NCBI GenBank assembly: GCA_030535975.1
Contig: JAUNQW010000006.1
Coordinates: forward strand, 18,261 to 66,090
Origin: Atopococcus tabaci
GTDB lineage: Bacteria > Bacillota > Bacilli > Lactobacillales > Carnobacteriaceae_A
Direction: 5' to 3'
Length of the DNA: 47,830 nt
The notes under the pieces are model-generated. The model worked only from the letters and a program-made list of their open reading frames with translations. It ran no database searches and had not been told where the DNA came from. Below, piece after piece: positions 1 through 8,596 of this stretch (positions are counted from its first letter, which is position 1; each line of letters begins with the position of its first letter). The position numbers were made by a program, and so were the translations under genes.

Positions 1-92
1 TCAGCTTCTTTTTTTATTTCTTGAAAAGATTTCAGCTTAAGAGCTTCATTTACACGTTGGGCAGAATAATCCGCTAATTGGTCCAATATCAT
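1..92 (-). CDS. trpC: Indole-3-glycerol phosphate synthase, N-terminal fragment (cut by window edge)
   Basis: The minus strand from the ATG at 92 reads M-I-L-D-Q-L-A-D-Y-S-A-Q-R and on through L-K-S-F-Q-E-I, which looks like the first helix region of TrpC enzymes. TrpC closes the indole ring of 1-(2-carboxyphenylamino)-deoxyribulose phosphate in tryptophan synthesis. Only about 30 codons are present and the rest lies beyond position 1, so no catalytic residue can be checked. The ATG overlaps the TAA of trpD by one base (TAATG), which is typical of translational coupling and of the usual trpD-trpC order. The identification leans on that position as much as on the short peptide. Confidence 0.75.
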   Translation of the reverse strand, partial: MILDQLADYSAQRVNEALKLKSFQEIKKEA

Positions 93-1111
93 TATGCTAC
101 CTCTTTCTGACTTAATCGGATATATTGCTCTAATATTTTTTGGGTCTTTCCTGAATCAATAGCATCTTGGGCTAACTCAATGCCTTCTTTGATACTGGCT
201 GCTTTGCGTGAAACATACAGGCCTGTGCCAGCATTGAGGAGAACGATATCACGTCTTGGCCCGACTTCTTTACCAGACAAGATATCGCGAGTGATCTGAG
301 CATTTTCCTGCGGATCTCCTCCAACAATATCAGACTTTTTGGCCAGCTTAAAACCATAATCTTGCGGGCGGATAATCATTCGCTCTTCAAAATCTCCGTC
401 GAAGAAAAGGGCAGAGGTCGGAGCAGAGATAGAAATTTCATCCATATCGTCTTGGCCAAAAACAACAATGCCCCGTTCGACTCCTAAATTCTTGATTACT
501 TTTGCCATAGGCTCAATTAACTCTTCTTTGTAGACACCGAGCATATGATATTTTGGACGGGCAGGATTCGTTATTGGTCCTAATAAATTAAAGACCGTAC
601 GAATACCGAGATCCTGTCGAACGGCTCCGACATGTCTCATCGATGTATGATAGTTTTGAGCAAATAGGAAACAAATACCCACCTCTTCTAATAAACGGTT
701 CGCTTTTTGAGGAGATTGAGCTAAGTTAATTCCTAAAGCCTCCAAACAATCTGCTGCTCCACTTTTTGATGAAGCCGAACGATTACCGTGTTTCGAAACA
801 GGCATGCCGGCAGCAGCAATAACCAGTGCAGCTGTTGAAGAAATATTGAAAGAATTAGATTTATCTCCCCCTGTCCCTACAATATCTAAAGTTTCCATAC
901 TTGTTTTTATAGGCACTGCCTGGTCACGCATAGCAGCGGCAGAGCCTGATATTTCTTGGTTGGTTTCCCCTTTCATCGCTAGTCCAGTCAAGAAAGCAGC
1001 GATCTGGGAAGAAGAAACCTGACCACTCATGATACGATTAATGGCTGCATATGTTTCTTCAAAAGATAATTCTTCTCTATTTATCACTTTATTAATTGCT
1101 TCTTTTATCAT
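92..1111 (-). CDS. trpD: Anthranilate phosphoribosyltransferase
   Basis: A 339-residue protein of normal length for TrpD, which transfers phosphoribose from PRPP to anthranilate, the second step of the tryptophan branch. The PRPP-binding glycine-rich motif GTGGD is at residues 79-83 and the anthranilate-site segment KHGNR at 107-111; the all-helical N-terminal domain covers roughly residues 1-70. The ATG follows a GGAGG ribosome binding site. It is the first gene behind a tryptophan T-box (1183-1490) and its stop overlaps the trpC start. The usual upstream partners trpE and trpG are not here: the gene before it on this strand is cysK, separated by a terminator and a new promoter. Expression should therefore respond to uncharged tRNA-Trp. 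Confidence 0.96.
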   Translation of the reverse strand: MIKEAINKVINREELSFEETYAAINRIMSGQVSSSQIAAFLTGLAMKGETNQEISGSAAAMRDQAVPIKTSMETLDIVGTGGDKSNSFNISSTAALVIAAAGMPVSKHGNRSASSKSGAADCLEALGINLAQSPQKANRLLEEVGICFLFAQNYHTSMRHVGAVRQDLGIRTVFNLLGPITNPARPKYHMLGVYKEELIEPMAKVIKNLGVERGIVVFGQDDMDEISISAPTSALFFDGDFEERMIIRPQDYGFKLAKKSDIVGGDPQENAQITRDILSGKEVGPRRDIVLLNAGTGLYVSRKAASIKEGIELAQDAIDSGKTQKILEQYIRLSQKEVA

Positions 1112-1182
1112 TGTATTATTCCTCCATCTATTCCTGTCAATTGATTAATCTATTCCAATATCATCAATGTTGGTCGATGGGA

Positions 1183-1237
1183 TAAAAAAAAGCTCGTCTT
1201 TAAAAAATAACGCTTTCGTTACTTTCTAAAGACGAGC
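1183..1237 (-). terminator. T-box-controlled terminator before trpD
   Basis: On the minus strand a long hairpin (GCTCGTCTTTA at its 5' arm, TAAAGACGAGC at its 3' arm, tip AAAG) is followed by a run of eight T. It lies directly 3' of the T-box sequence, where the regulated terminator of such leaders is expected. Pairing of the T-box with the 5' arm would give the antiterminator. Confidence 0.9.
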
Positions 1238-1490
1238 AATTTTAAAACCCGTGGTGCCACTTTATTTGTTTATTTATGTGTACATAAATAAACACTTTAA
1301 CAAGATACCAACATATCTCTGGCTGCTAACGTCCGCCTTCAACGTCGCAGGGTACTGAGTTTCCTTTTCGCTGCGCCCTCCATGGTCCATTTGTATGTCT
1401 GCGTTCTGCTTCTTCTCATCACCGAAGCTTTCTGTAAGTGCACGATAATACGTTATCTCCATATCGTTAGTTTGATTTATTTAATTTGTT
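1183..1490 (-). promoter_or_regulatory. Tryptophan T-box riboswitch leader of trpD-trpC
   Basis: The conserved T-box stretch AAAGTGGCACCACGG runs from about 1263 down to 1249. Its TGGC bulge can pair with a tRNA 3' end carrying discriminator G, as tRNA-Trp has. Upstream on the minus strand is a Stem I apical loop (GGTGATGAGAAG between GCTTC and AAGC arms, about 1410-1430). The specifier-side strand contains TGG (Trp) at 1389-1387, followed by A and then CCAT, which can pair with ATGG at about 1463-1460 as the basal stem. The call rests on the T-box motif, the matched discriminator, the Trp codon and the downstream trp gene. The exact 5' end is set from the promoter at 1497-1525. The leader is about 380 nt to the trpD start, and nothing coding was found in it. 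Confidence 0.9.
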
Positions 1491-1496
1491 CTTCTG

Positions 1497-1525
1497 AATA
1501 TAAGCTAAAAAAAATATTAAGTCAA
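1497..1525 (-). promoter_or_regulatory. SigA-type promoter of the trp operon
   Basis: TTGACT (-35, 1525-1520) and TATATT (-10, 1502-1497) on the minus strand, separated by exactly 17 bases. Transcription would start near 1490, just before the T-box Stem I. The spacer is T-rich. Confidence 0.75.
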
Positions 1526-1546
1526 GCTTATCTATCTTTTAAAATC

Positions 1547-1584
1547 AAAAAAAGAAGCCGTGATTCAAAATAAATCAAGACTTC
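1547..1584 (-). terminator. Terminator after cysK
   Basis: On the minus strand GAAGTC..TGATT pairs with GAATCA..GGCTTC across a short loop and is followed by seven T. It lies 12 bases past the cysK stop and separates cysK from the trp promoter. Confidence 0.75.
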
Positions 1585-1596
1585 CTTTTATTTTTA

Positions 1597-2526
1597 TTAT
1601 TTTTCTTGGTCAAAAGCAACGGTTGATAAGTATCGCTCACCTGTGTCAGGAGCGACAGCAACTACTCTTTTTCCAGATCCTAAACGTCGAGCTACTTTTA
1701 AAGCTGCTGCAACTGCAGCTCCGGAAGAAATACCTACTAAGATACCTTCTTCGGCAGCTAAACGTCTGGTCATCTCAATTGCTTCATCATTAGTAATTCG
1801 TTCAATGGATTGGTAAATGTCAGTATCCAATACTTCTGGAATGAATCCAGCAGAAATACCTTGGATTTTATGAGAACCAGATGGCTCACCACTTAACACA
1901 GCAGAATCATCGGCTTCCACCGCAACAATTTCCATTGCTGAATTTTTATCTTTCAAGAAAGAACCCGCACCGGTAATGGTTCCACCTGTTCCCACACCTG
2001 CCACAAAAGCATCTGGTGTTTGTTGGTCTAATGCTTCATATATCTCCGGCCCTGTTGTTTTTTCATGAACTTTAGGGTTAGATAGATTTTCAAATTGGGA
2101 CAATTTGACATAACCTTCTTGCTTCGCTAAGTCATCCGCTTTAGCAATGGCTTCTTTCATGCCGCCTTCAGCAGAAGTCAATTCTAACTCCGCTCCATAA
2201 GCCTGCATTAAACGTCTGCGCTCGATACTCATCGATTCAGGCATGAAAATTTTTACCTTATAGCCCTTAGCTGCAGCTACGAAAGATATACCTATCCCTG
2301 TATTTCCGCTGGACGCTTCAACAAGAGTGTCTTCAGCTTTTAATTGACCGCTTTTCTCTGCATCTTCAATCATCTGTAAAGCAATTCGATCTTTAACACT
2401 GCCTCCTGCATTGAAGGACTCTAATTTCAAATAGATATGTGCCATACCATTTTCAACAACTTGATTGAGCTTGATTAAGGGAGTTTGTCCAATGAATTCA
2501 GTAATGTTATCTGCTATTTTCTTCAA
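1597..2526 (-). CDS. cysK: Cysteine synthase (O-acetylserine sulfhydrylase)
   Basis: PLP enzyme that makes cysteine from O-acetylserine and sulfide. With the start chosen here it has 309 residues, the normal CysK length. The PLP lysine lies in SVKDR (residues 43-47), the substrate loop SSGNTG is at 72-77, and the phosphate-binding GTGGT at 179-183. The longest ORF begins with a TTG at 2544. The next in-frame TTG at 2526 is preferred because GAAAGAAGGG lies six bases before it and the protein then begins MKKIADNITEFIGQTP, as in the family. It follows folK at the end of the folate operon; the B. subtilis map also places cysK beside folate genes. No O-acetylserine-forming cysE is seen in the window. 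Confidence 0.95.
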   Translation of the reverse strand: MKKIADNITEFIGQTPLIKLNQVVENGMAHIYLKLESFNAGGSVKDRIALQMIEDAEKSGQLKAEDTLVEASSGNTGIGISFVAAAKGYKVKIFMPESMSIERRRLMQAYGAELELTSAEGGMKEAIAKADDLAKQEGYVKLSQFENLSNPKVHEKTTGPEIYEALDQQTPDAFVAGVGTGGTITGAGSFLKDKNSAMEIVAVEADDSAVLSGEPSGSHKIQGISAGFIPEVLDTDIYQSIERITNDEAIEMTRRLAAEEGILVGISSGAAVAAALKVARRLGSGKRVVAVAPDTGERYLSTVAFDQEK

Positions 2527-2612
2527 TAAAAACCCTTCTTTCAAATGACTTTGATTTATTCTGCAACCTTAAGAGAAAACAGATTTTGACCCTGTAAGTA
2601 AAATAAGAGTAT

Positions 2613-3137
2613 TTAATTTTTTTGCAACAGATGACTGAGCTTTCCTAAAATTCTCACATCCTCTTTATCAGCTTGAGGTAAGTTGTCACGTAGAGCTTCT
2701 ACTGTTTGATTGTGTTGAGGGACCCTAATCTGCCCATCTATTTCAGCTAAAGGAAAGAGAACGAATCCACGTAGGTGCATGCGCGGATGAGGAACTTGCA
2801 GACGATCATTTTCAATAAGCTCATCACCATATAGGATAATATCAAGATCAATCGTTCGCGGACCATCTTTGAATTGACGCACTCGCTTTAGATTTGCTTC
2901 TATCTCCTGACATAGATCAAGCAAGCTTATACTCTCTAAACTTGTCTCCACTTCTACTACCATATTCAAAAAATTGTCTTGTTCCAGATAACCTACAGGG
3001 GCCGTGTCATACACAGAAGATTCTTGGGTAACAGTGACTGAATCATGCGCATGAAGCTGCTCAATGGCTTGTTGCAAATAGTCTAATTTAGGTTCAATAT
3101 TACTCCCTAAAGCAATGTAAGCCGTTTGTGTTTTCAT
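2613..3137 (-). CDS. folK: 2-amino-4-hydroxy-6-hydroxymethyldihydropteridine pyrophosphokinase
   Basis: HPPK transfers pyrophosphate from ATP to 6-hydroxymethyl-dihydropterin, giving the pterin substrate for dihydropteroate synthase. The 174-residue sequence starts with the family motif ALGSN (residues 9-13). It carries the metal and ATP signature GPRTIDLDI (92-100) with the two aspartates that bind magnesium, followed by HPRM (117-120) and R..VL.PL. It lies 20 bases after folB in the fol operon. Length and motifs are complete. Confidence 0.95.
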   Translation of the reverse strand: MKTQTAYIALGSNIEPKLDYLQQAIEQLHAHDSVTVTQESSVYDTAPVGYLEQDNFLNMVVEVETSLESISLLDLCQEIEANLKRVRQFKDGPRTIDLDIILYGDELIENDRLQVPHPRMHLRGFVLFPLAEIDGQIRVPQHNQTVEALRDNLPQADKEDVRILGKLSHLLQKN

Positions 3138-3157
3138 AATCTTCTCCCTATTGATGA

Positions 3158-3529
3158 CTAGCGTTCTCTATAGATTTCAATGGCCACATTCTCAAAAATT
3201 CCCGGAATAGGTGCCTGAGGCTTGTTCAAACGGACCATCAGTCCGTCAATCAGAGGATAGTTTTCTAAAAGCTCTTCTGCAATATTCTCTGATAAACTTT
3301 CAATCAAATCAACCGGCTTTCCCTCCACTATTTGGCGAACGGTCTGATAGACCTCACCATAGTGAACACCATCTTCCATCCGTCCACTTTTTGCAGGCGT
3401 TGCTACATCGACATACAATTCTAAATCTACGATGAATTTTTGACCAAGCTTGGTCTCTTCTTCAAACAATCCATGATAGCCATAAAAATGTAAGCCTTCC
3501 ATGACAATCTTATCGCGATACTTTGACAT
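3158..3529 (-). CDS. folB: Dihydroneopterin aldolase
   Basis: A 123-residue protein of standard FolB size, which splits 7,8-dihydroneopterin into hydroxymethyl-dihydropterin and glycolaldehyde. Visible active-site features are FYGYHG..EEE at residues 15-25, the tyrosine of HYGEVY (Y57), the pterin-anchoring glutamate in LIESL (E77) and the catalytic lysine of RLNKP (K103). It sits between folE and folK with gaps of 28 and 20 bases, in pathway order. No fusion to folK is present, unlike in some streptococci. Confidence 0.95.
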   Translation of the reverse strand: MSKYRDKIVMEGLHFYGYHGLFEEETKLGQKFIVDLELYVDVATPAKSGRMEDGVHYGEVYQTVRQIVEGKPVDLIESLSENIAEELLENYPLIDGLMVRLNKPQAPIPGIFENVAIEIYRER

Positions 3530-3557
3530 GCTTCCTGCCTTTCTATAAGGACCCTGT

Positions 3558-4115
3558 TTAACTGTTAATCATATCCATAATTTCTTTACGTAATTCGTAA
3601 TTCTCTTTGTACGCCCCGCGAGTTGCCTTAGTCACTGTACTCGAGCCTGGTTTCTTCACTCCACGAATATTCATGCACATATGATCACCTTCCAAAATCA
3701 CCATCACTCCTTGAGGATTCAGAGTATCCATTAAAGTATCTGCTACATCATTGGTAATACGCTCCTGCATCTGAGGACGTTTGGAAATATCCTCTAAAAT
3801 ACGAGCTACTTTACTTAATCCCACTACACGACCATCACGAGGGATATAAGCAATATGCCCTTTACCATAAAAAGGTAAAAAATGGTGTTCACACATAGAT
3901 GTGAATGAGATGTCCTTCACTAATACAACTTCACTATTATCTTCGTGAAATACTTTTTTAGCATGAATCGATGGATCTTTTTCTAATCCTGCAAAGACCT
4001 CCTCAAACATTCTGGCGACACGAGCAGGAGTTTCTTGTAAACCTTCACGCTCCGGGTCCTCACCAATTGCAATAATAATTTCTTTCATTGCTGTTTCTAT
4101 TCTTTTCTTATCCAT
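3558..4115 (-). CDS. folE: GTP cyclohydrolase I (zinc type)
   Basis: The first enzyme of the folate pathway, turning GTP into dihydroneopterin triphosphate. The 185-residue protein has the zinc ligands of type IA enzymes: C75 and H78 in CEHHF and C147 in GDHMC. It also has the QERIT motif (residues 117-121) and GVKKPGSST near 152-160. It begins seven bases after the folC stop, so the two are co-transcribed. No unusual feature was noticed. Confidence 0.96.
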   Translation of the reverse strand: MDKKRIETAMKEIIIAIGEDPEREGLQETPARVARMFEEVFAGLEKDPSIHAKKVFHEDNSEVVLVKDISFTSMCEHHFLPFYGKGHIAYIPRDGRVVGLSKVARILEDISKRPQMQERITNDVADTLMDTLNPQGVMVILEGDHMCMNIRGVKKPGSSTVTKATRGAYKENYELRKEIMDMINS

Positions 4116-4122
4116 AACATTC

Positions 4123-5421
4123 CTATCCTTTACTTTGTAAGATTAGTTGGCGTACATCACCAACATAGTAAAAACTGCCGAACACACAAATCATCGCATC
4201 TTCCATGTCAGTTTCTGTCTTCTCAAGAGCCGTTTCTAAAGCTTTTCTGTAATCTTTACCTAAAGAAATAATCTTTTCTTCTGGTAAGAACCCCATATCT
4301 ATGATGACTTGCTTCATATCATCTGAGCTTAATGCACGATCAGAATCCGGCTGAACTGTCAGGATTAAATCGAAATGAGGAGCGATGACAGATAATGCGG
4401 GCTTAAATTCTTTATCGCCCAACATTCCAACAATACCGATGCGTGGTTGTCCCGGGAAATAACGCAACAGATTCTCTGTTAAACCAGTGACACCGTCTAT
4501 ATTGTGAGATCCGTCAATGATGATGTCCGGGTTTTCATGCACCCATTCAAACCGACCTTCCCACACAGTTTTTTCTAATCCTGCCTTGACAGCTTTTTTA
4601 GAAATAGACCAGCCACCTAAATCATTCAGAGTGTTCATTACTTCGATAGCAATGCAGGAATTATAAATTTGATGAGCTTCTAATAATTGAATAGTATAAG
4701 TTTCACCTTTATAAACGAAATCTTGCGTTCGATTATTATTTAATTTATATTCTAATGCATCTATGTCAACCGTACGTTTTGAACTGCCTAATTCCTCAGC
4801 ACGAGCAACGATAACATCTACCGCGGCTTCTTCTGATGGGTAATAGACCACTGGTGATCCCGGTTTCATAATACCGGCTTTTTCGCCGGCAATTTCTTCA
4901 ATTGTATCTCCTAATACGTCTTGATGATCATATGCTAATTTTGTAATAACTGAAACAAGAGGAGATTGAATAATATTGGTAGCATCTAAACGGCCTCCAA
5001 TTCCAGTTTCTATGATGGCCACGTCAACTTCATACTTATCAAAAGCCATCCATGCTAAAGCTGTGTACAATTCAAATTCTGTGAAATAGAGATTCGTATT
5101 TAAGACATGATTACGAATATCAACAGCAAATTCCATAATATCTTCATCGGAAATATTTTCGTTGTTGATTCGAATACGGTCATTAAATTCATATAAAGAT
5201 GGTGACGTGTACAGGCCAACTTTATACCCTGCTTCCTGTAAAATAGTTGCCATAATTTTAGAAGTTGATCCCTTACCGTTAGTTCCCGCCACATGAATAA
5301 TAGGAACCTTGTCTTGCGGATCGCCCAACACTTCCATTAAATCCTTAGTTGTTTGTAAACCAAGAACCATCTCACCCTGTCTCCCAAGGGGCAGCATTTC
5401 ACTTAAAACTTCATAGTCCAT
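4123..5421 (-). CDS. folC: Folylpolyglutamate synthase / dihydrofolate synthase
   Basis: An ATP-dependent ligase that adds glutamate to dihydropteroate and to folates. The Mur-ligase-type P-loop AGTNGKGS is at residues 45-52. The IETGIGGRLDATN segment and DGSHN in the C-terminal domain are also recognisable. The longest ORF would start at 5478. The ATG at 5421 is preferred because AAGGG lies nine bases before it and the extra 19 residues do not resemble the family, leaving 432 residues, a normal FolC length. It is the first gene of folC-folE-folB-folK-cysK. The dihydropteroate synthase gene folP and p-aminobenzoate genes are not in the cluster. Confidence 0.93.
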   Translation of the reverse strand: MDYEVLSEMLPLGRQGEMVLGLQTTKDLMEVLGDPQDKVPIIHVAGTNGKGSTSKIMATILQEAGYKVGLYTSPSLYEFNDRIRINNENISDEDIMEFAVDIRNHVLNTNLYFTEFELYTALAWMAFDKYEVDVAIIETGIGGRLDATNIIQSPLVSVITKLAYDHQDVLGDTIEEIAGEKAGIMKPGSPVVYYPSEEAAVDVIVARAEELGSSKRTVDIDALEYKLNNNRTQDFVYKGETYTIQLLEAHQIYNSCIAIEVMNTLNDLGGWSISKKAVKAGLEKTVWEGRFEWVHENPDIIIDGSHNIDGVTGLTENLLRYFPGQPRIGIVGMLGDKEFKPALSVIAPHFDLILTVQPDSDRALSSDDMKQVIIDMGFLPEEKIISLGKDYRKALETALEKTETDMEDAMICVFGSFYYVGDVRQLILQSKG

Positions 5422-5627
5422 CTCATAATTCCCTTCACATTTCTCTATTTGTCCACAAAAAAACATCGATGATACCAATGTCGCAAAATAAACAATTTTG
5501 TCTTAGCATGCAATCGACGCCTTAGCATCGCTCTTATTACTTTATGAATCATCCATCTTATAATACGCTTATTCAGGCTGGCTTTCAAATATAAAATATC
5601 AAAAACATAGTTTAATTATGAAGGTTC

Positions 5628-5633
5628 ATTATA
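5628..5633 (-). promoter_or_regulatory. Possible -10 element of the folC operon promoter
   Basis: TATAAT on the minus strand about 205 bases upstream of the folC ATG, just past the ftsH terminator. The -35 region is weak (TATACT at 17 bases), so this is only a likely site. The location is sensible because the operon needs its own promoter after the terminator. Confidence 0.4.
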
Positions 5634-5684
5634 TACTTAATTTTCAAACAAGTATAGATGATTTTTTTCTTCTTTGAGTTCAAT

Positions 5685-5729
5685 AAAATAAAAAAACTTA
5701 AGAATTTCTCATAGGAAATTCTTAAGTTT
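5685..5729 (-). terminator. Terminator after ftsH
   Basis: A perfect 15-bp stem, AAACTTAAGAATTTC at 5729-5715 (minus strand) paired with its complement at 5708-5694, with a six-base loop and a following T-rich tract. It starts nine bases past the ftsH stop. Confidence 0.92.
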
Positions 5730-5738
5730 CAAAATTAT

Positions 5739-7934
5739 TTAATCCCAATCATTTTCTGTTAAGTTTTTTGAAGACGAGTCTTCAGATGATTTTTTATGCG
5801 AATCTTCGTGAGAGTTCCGCTCATCCAGAGACTCATGGTCTTGATTGACGTGATCATTACGTCTTTCATGTTTCTCCTGTTTTGGATGGTGGTTATCATC
5901 AAATTCTTCTTCGCGTTCATTTTCACCCTCAATTACCTGCTCTCGAATTTCTTCAAAAGAGGCGCCTCTTTCAGTCTCTTCTTGTAAATCAGTATCTGAC
6001 TCACTTGGGTAGTCATTTTCTTTATGACTGTCCGGCATGACACCTTTTTCAAACAGACTCGTAATTTCATCTGCATTCAAGGTTTCAACTTCCAGTAGTT
6101 TTTCAGCAATAACTGCCAATTCTTCCCTGTGCTCACCAATAATCTCGTGAGCTTTTTGATGTGCATCATTCAAGATAGTAAGTACTTCCTGATCAATCTC
6201 ATAAGCCACACGTTCAGAATAAGTTTTGTCAAAAGTACTTTGTTCTTTTCCACTTTCATACTGAACGGGCCCTAATCTATCGCTCATTCCATACTGAGTA
6301 ACCATTTTTCGAGCGATATCTGTTGCTTGCTCAAAGTCATTACTTGCTCCGGAAGACTGTGAATCAAAGAATATTTCTTCTGCCACACGTCCTCCAAGCA
6401 GGCCGACCAACTGCTCAGATAAATCTTTTTTCGTGTACAAGTACTGGTCTTCACGAGGAAGCATGATGGCATAGCCACCTGCCCGCCCTCGCGGTACAAT
6501 TGTTACTTTGTGGACAACTCGGGCTTCACTTAAGACCATTCCTACGACAGTATGACCCGCTTCATGATAAGCCACACGTATTCTCTCTTTTTCAGAAATA
6601 GCTCGATCTTTCTTAGCAGGACCAGCAATCACACGATCGCTGGCTTCATCTATGTCGTAAGGCGATATAGTCTCACTGCGACGACGAGCTGCCACAATCG
6701 CTGATTCATTTAAGAGGTTCTCTAAATCAGCTCCCGAAAATCCTGGTGTTGTTTTAGCTACTTGTCTCAAGTCGACATCACCAGCTAAAGGTTTAGTTTT
6801 CGCGTGGACTTTTAGAATTGCTTCTCGCTCTTTAACGTCTGGCATACCCACCATAATTCGACGGTCAAATCGACCGGGGCGCAATAAGGCTTGGTCGAGT
6901 ACATCTGAGCGGTTAGTTGCTGCCATAACGATGACACCCTCATTACCCTGGAAGCCGTCCATCTCTACTAAGAGCTGATTCAAGGTCTGCTCACGCTCAT
7001 CATTTCCGCCGCTCATTCCAGAGCTTCCACGTTTACGGCCCACCGCATCAATCTCATCAATAAAAATGATAGATGGAGAGTTCTTTTTAGCCTCCTCAAA
7101 CAAATCACGCACACGGCTTGCACCGACACCCACAAACATTTCAACGAATTCAGAACCTGAGATTGAATAGAAAGGAACACCAGCTTCCCCGGCTACAGCT
7201 TTAGCCAGCAATGTTTTTCCAGTTCCTGGAGGACCCTCAAGTAAAACTCCCGCAGGTATACGTGCGCCCAAGCCAGTGAAACGACGAGGATCTTTTAGAA
7301 AGTCCACAATTTCTACTAATTCAGCTTTCTCTTCATTTGCACCAGCCACGTCAGAGAAACGAACCTTACTTTCAGACGGGTCTGTTAATTTAGCTTTAGA
7401 CTTACCAAATGACATGACATTTTTTCCACCGCCGCCACCTTGGCCTGCTTGATTCATCATTAAATAAATAAAGAAAATAAAAATGAGAAGCGGAAGAAAA
7501 GAAATGAGCAGACTTGTCCAAATCCCAGTCTGTTCTTCCTCAATAGGAATAACTTCAGTGCCTTTTTCTTGAGCGAGATTATAAATATCTGCTACAAGAG
7601 GGTCATTTTGTAAAATAGTTGTTGTAAAAAATTCTGTTTCTTCATCGCTTGAACTAAAAATATCGATGTTTGTGTTGTCCTCTGTTTCAACTGCGATAGG
7701 TTCAGTGTACTGTCCTTCTACTTTATAAACCCCGGCAGAGGGCTGCAAAGAGAAATTCTGAACCTGATCTTCTTCAAGTTGCTGTATGAATTCAGTTGAA
7801 GAAATATTAACCTGGTTAGAAGCATCATTTCCACCAGTAATCATACTCGCTACACCAACAATTACGATAAATACAAGCATATAGAAGAGACTGTTTCGAA
7901 AAATATTTCTTCGCATAGCGTCCTCCTGAGCCAA
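5739..7934 (-). CDS. ftsH: ATP-dependent zinc metalloprotease FtsH
   Basis: Membrane-anchored AAA+ protease that degrades damaged membrane proteins and regulators. Two membrane segments are visible (about residues 15-33 and 139-160) around an extracytoplasmic domain. These are followed by Walker A GPPGTGKT (234-241), Walker B with FIDEIDA (291-297), the arginine-finger region near 350-360 and the zinc site HEAGH (457-461). At 731 residues it is longer than the usual 640-700. The excess is a C-terminal tail from about residue 640, rich in Glu, Asp, His, Ser and Lys, with no predicted fold. It follows hpt by 142 bases, as in B. subtilis, and has a strong terminator. A weak promoter is visible at 7972-8001. 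Confidence 0.97.
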   Translation of the reverse strand: MAQEDAMRRNIFRNSLFYMLVFIVIVGVASMITGGNDASNQVNISSTEFIQQLEEDQVQNFSLQPSAGVYKVEGQYTEPIAVETEDNTNIDIFSSSDEETEFFTTTILQNDPLVADIYNLAQEKGTEVIPIEEEQTGIWTSLLISFLPLLIFIFFIYLMMNQAGQGGGGGKNVMSFGKSKAKLTDPSESKVRFSDVAGANEEKAELVEIVDFLKDPRRFTGLGARIPAGVLLEGPPGTGKTLLAKAVAGEAGVPFYSISGSEFVEMFVGVGASRVRDLFEEAKKNSPSIIFIDEIDAVGRKRGSSGMSGGNDEREQTLNQLLVEMDGFQGNEGVIVMAATNRSDVLDQALLRPGRFDRRIMVGMPDVKEREAILKVHAKTKPLAGDVDLRQVAKTTPGFSGADLENLLNESAIVAARRRSETISPYDIDEASDRVIAGPAKKDRAISEKERIRVAYHEAGHTVVGMVLSEARVVHKVTIVPRGRAGGYAIMLPREDQYLYTKKDLSEQLVGLLGGRVAEEIFFDSQSSGASNDFEQATDIARKMVTQYGMSDRLGPVQYESGKEQSTFDKTYSERVAYEIDQEVLTILNDAHQKAHEIIGEHREELAVIAEKLLEVETLNADEITSLFEKGVMPDSHKENDYPSESDTDLQEETERGASFEEIREQVIEGENEREEEFDDNHHPKQEKHERRNDHVNQDHESLDERNSHEDSHKKSSEDSSSKNLTENDWD

Positions 7935-7971
7935 ATAAATGGCAGATTTTATACTTAATACTTAGATATTA

Positions 7972-8001
7972 ATAATAACATTTTTGACCATTTTTAACCA
8001 A
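7972..8001 (-). promoter_or_regulatory. Possible ftsH promoter
   Basis: TTGGTT (8001-7996) and TATTAT (7977-7972) on the minus strand with an 18-base spacer. A TGT immediately precedes the -10 (extended -10). It lies in the 113-base gap between hpt and ftsH and could give ftsH expression independent of the upstream operon. Confidence 0.45.
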
Positions 8002-8047
8002 TTAATTGTACCCTTTTTTACTCTAATAATAAAGTATTAATAATCTA

Positions 8048-8596
8048 TTAGGATAGATTAATTGCTTCATCTTTCAAGACTCCTATATAAGGCAGATTAC
8101 GGTATTTTTCCTGGTAGTCCAGGCCATACCCCACAGCAAACGAATCAGGAATATCAAAGCCGGTCCACTTCACATCTACATCTACCAAACGCCGACTTGG
8201 CTTGTTTAACAAGGTGACAATATCGACAGAAGCAGCTTGGCGGGTTTTAAATAATTTTATCAAAAATTCCAATGTGCGGCCTGTGTCGATGATGTCTTCC
8301 ACAAATAAGACATGGCGGTCTTTAACCGATTGACTGAGATCTTTCAGAATTTTGACATCATTTGTCGACTCCGTCCCGCCGTGATAACTCGCCAAATCCA
8401 TGAAGTCAATGTCCAGATAGATGTCCATCTCTTTAATTAAATCTGTCATAAACATACTCCCGCCCTTTAAGATACAAACTACCAGGGGGTATTTATCTTT
8501 ATATTCTCGAGACAGTTCCTCACCTAGTTGCTGAACTTTGTCTTGTAATTCTTCCTTAGTAAATACAATCTCTTCAATATCATTATGTATAGTCAT
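8048..8596 (-). CDS. hpt: Hypoxanthine-guanine phosphoribosyltransferase
   Basis: Purine salvage enzyme that joins PRPP with hypoxanthine or guanine. The 182-residue protein has the PRPP-binding motif VLFVEDIIDTGRTLE at residues 96-110, the flexible-loop region SYHGGTES near 70-77 and CILKGGSMF at 41-49. Its start overlaps the tilS coding end by 14 bases, indicating coupling. In B. subtilis TilS and HprT are adjacent and physically interact, and the same arrangement here fits that. Length and motifs are normal. Confidence 0.96.
   Translation of the reverse strand: MTIHNDIEEIVFTKEELQDKVQQLGEELSREYKDKYPLVVCILKGGSMFMTDLIKEMDIYLDIDFMDLASYHGGTESTNDVKILKDLSQSVKDRHVLFVEDIIDTGRTLEFLIKLFKTRQAASVDIVTLLNKPSRRLVDVDVKWTGFDIPDSFAVGYGLDYQEKYRNLPYIGVLKDEAINLS

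Larger units (their letters stand above)
5422..5738. other. Intergenic region between ftsH and folC
   Basis: This 317-base AT-rich stretch holds the ftsH terminator at its right-hand edge (5685-5729) and a possible folC promoter. No credible ORF or RNA was seen. Confidence 0.7.

Noticed and set aside
1274-1573. Short open frames on both strands inside the trp leader
   Set aside because: They coincide with the T-box structure. The minus-strand frame (1274-1462) has no ribosome site suited to a leader peptide and no Trp codon cluster.
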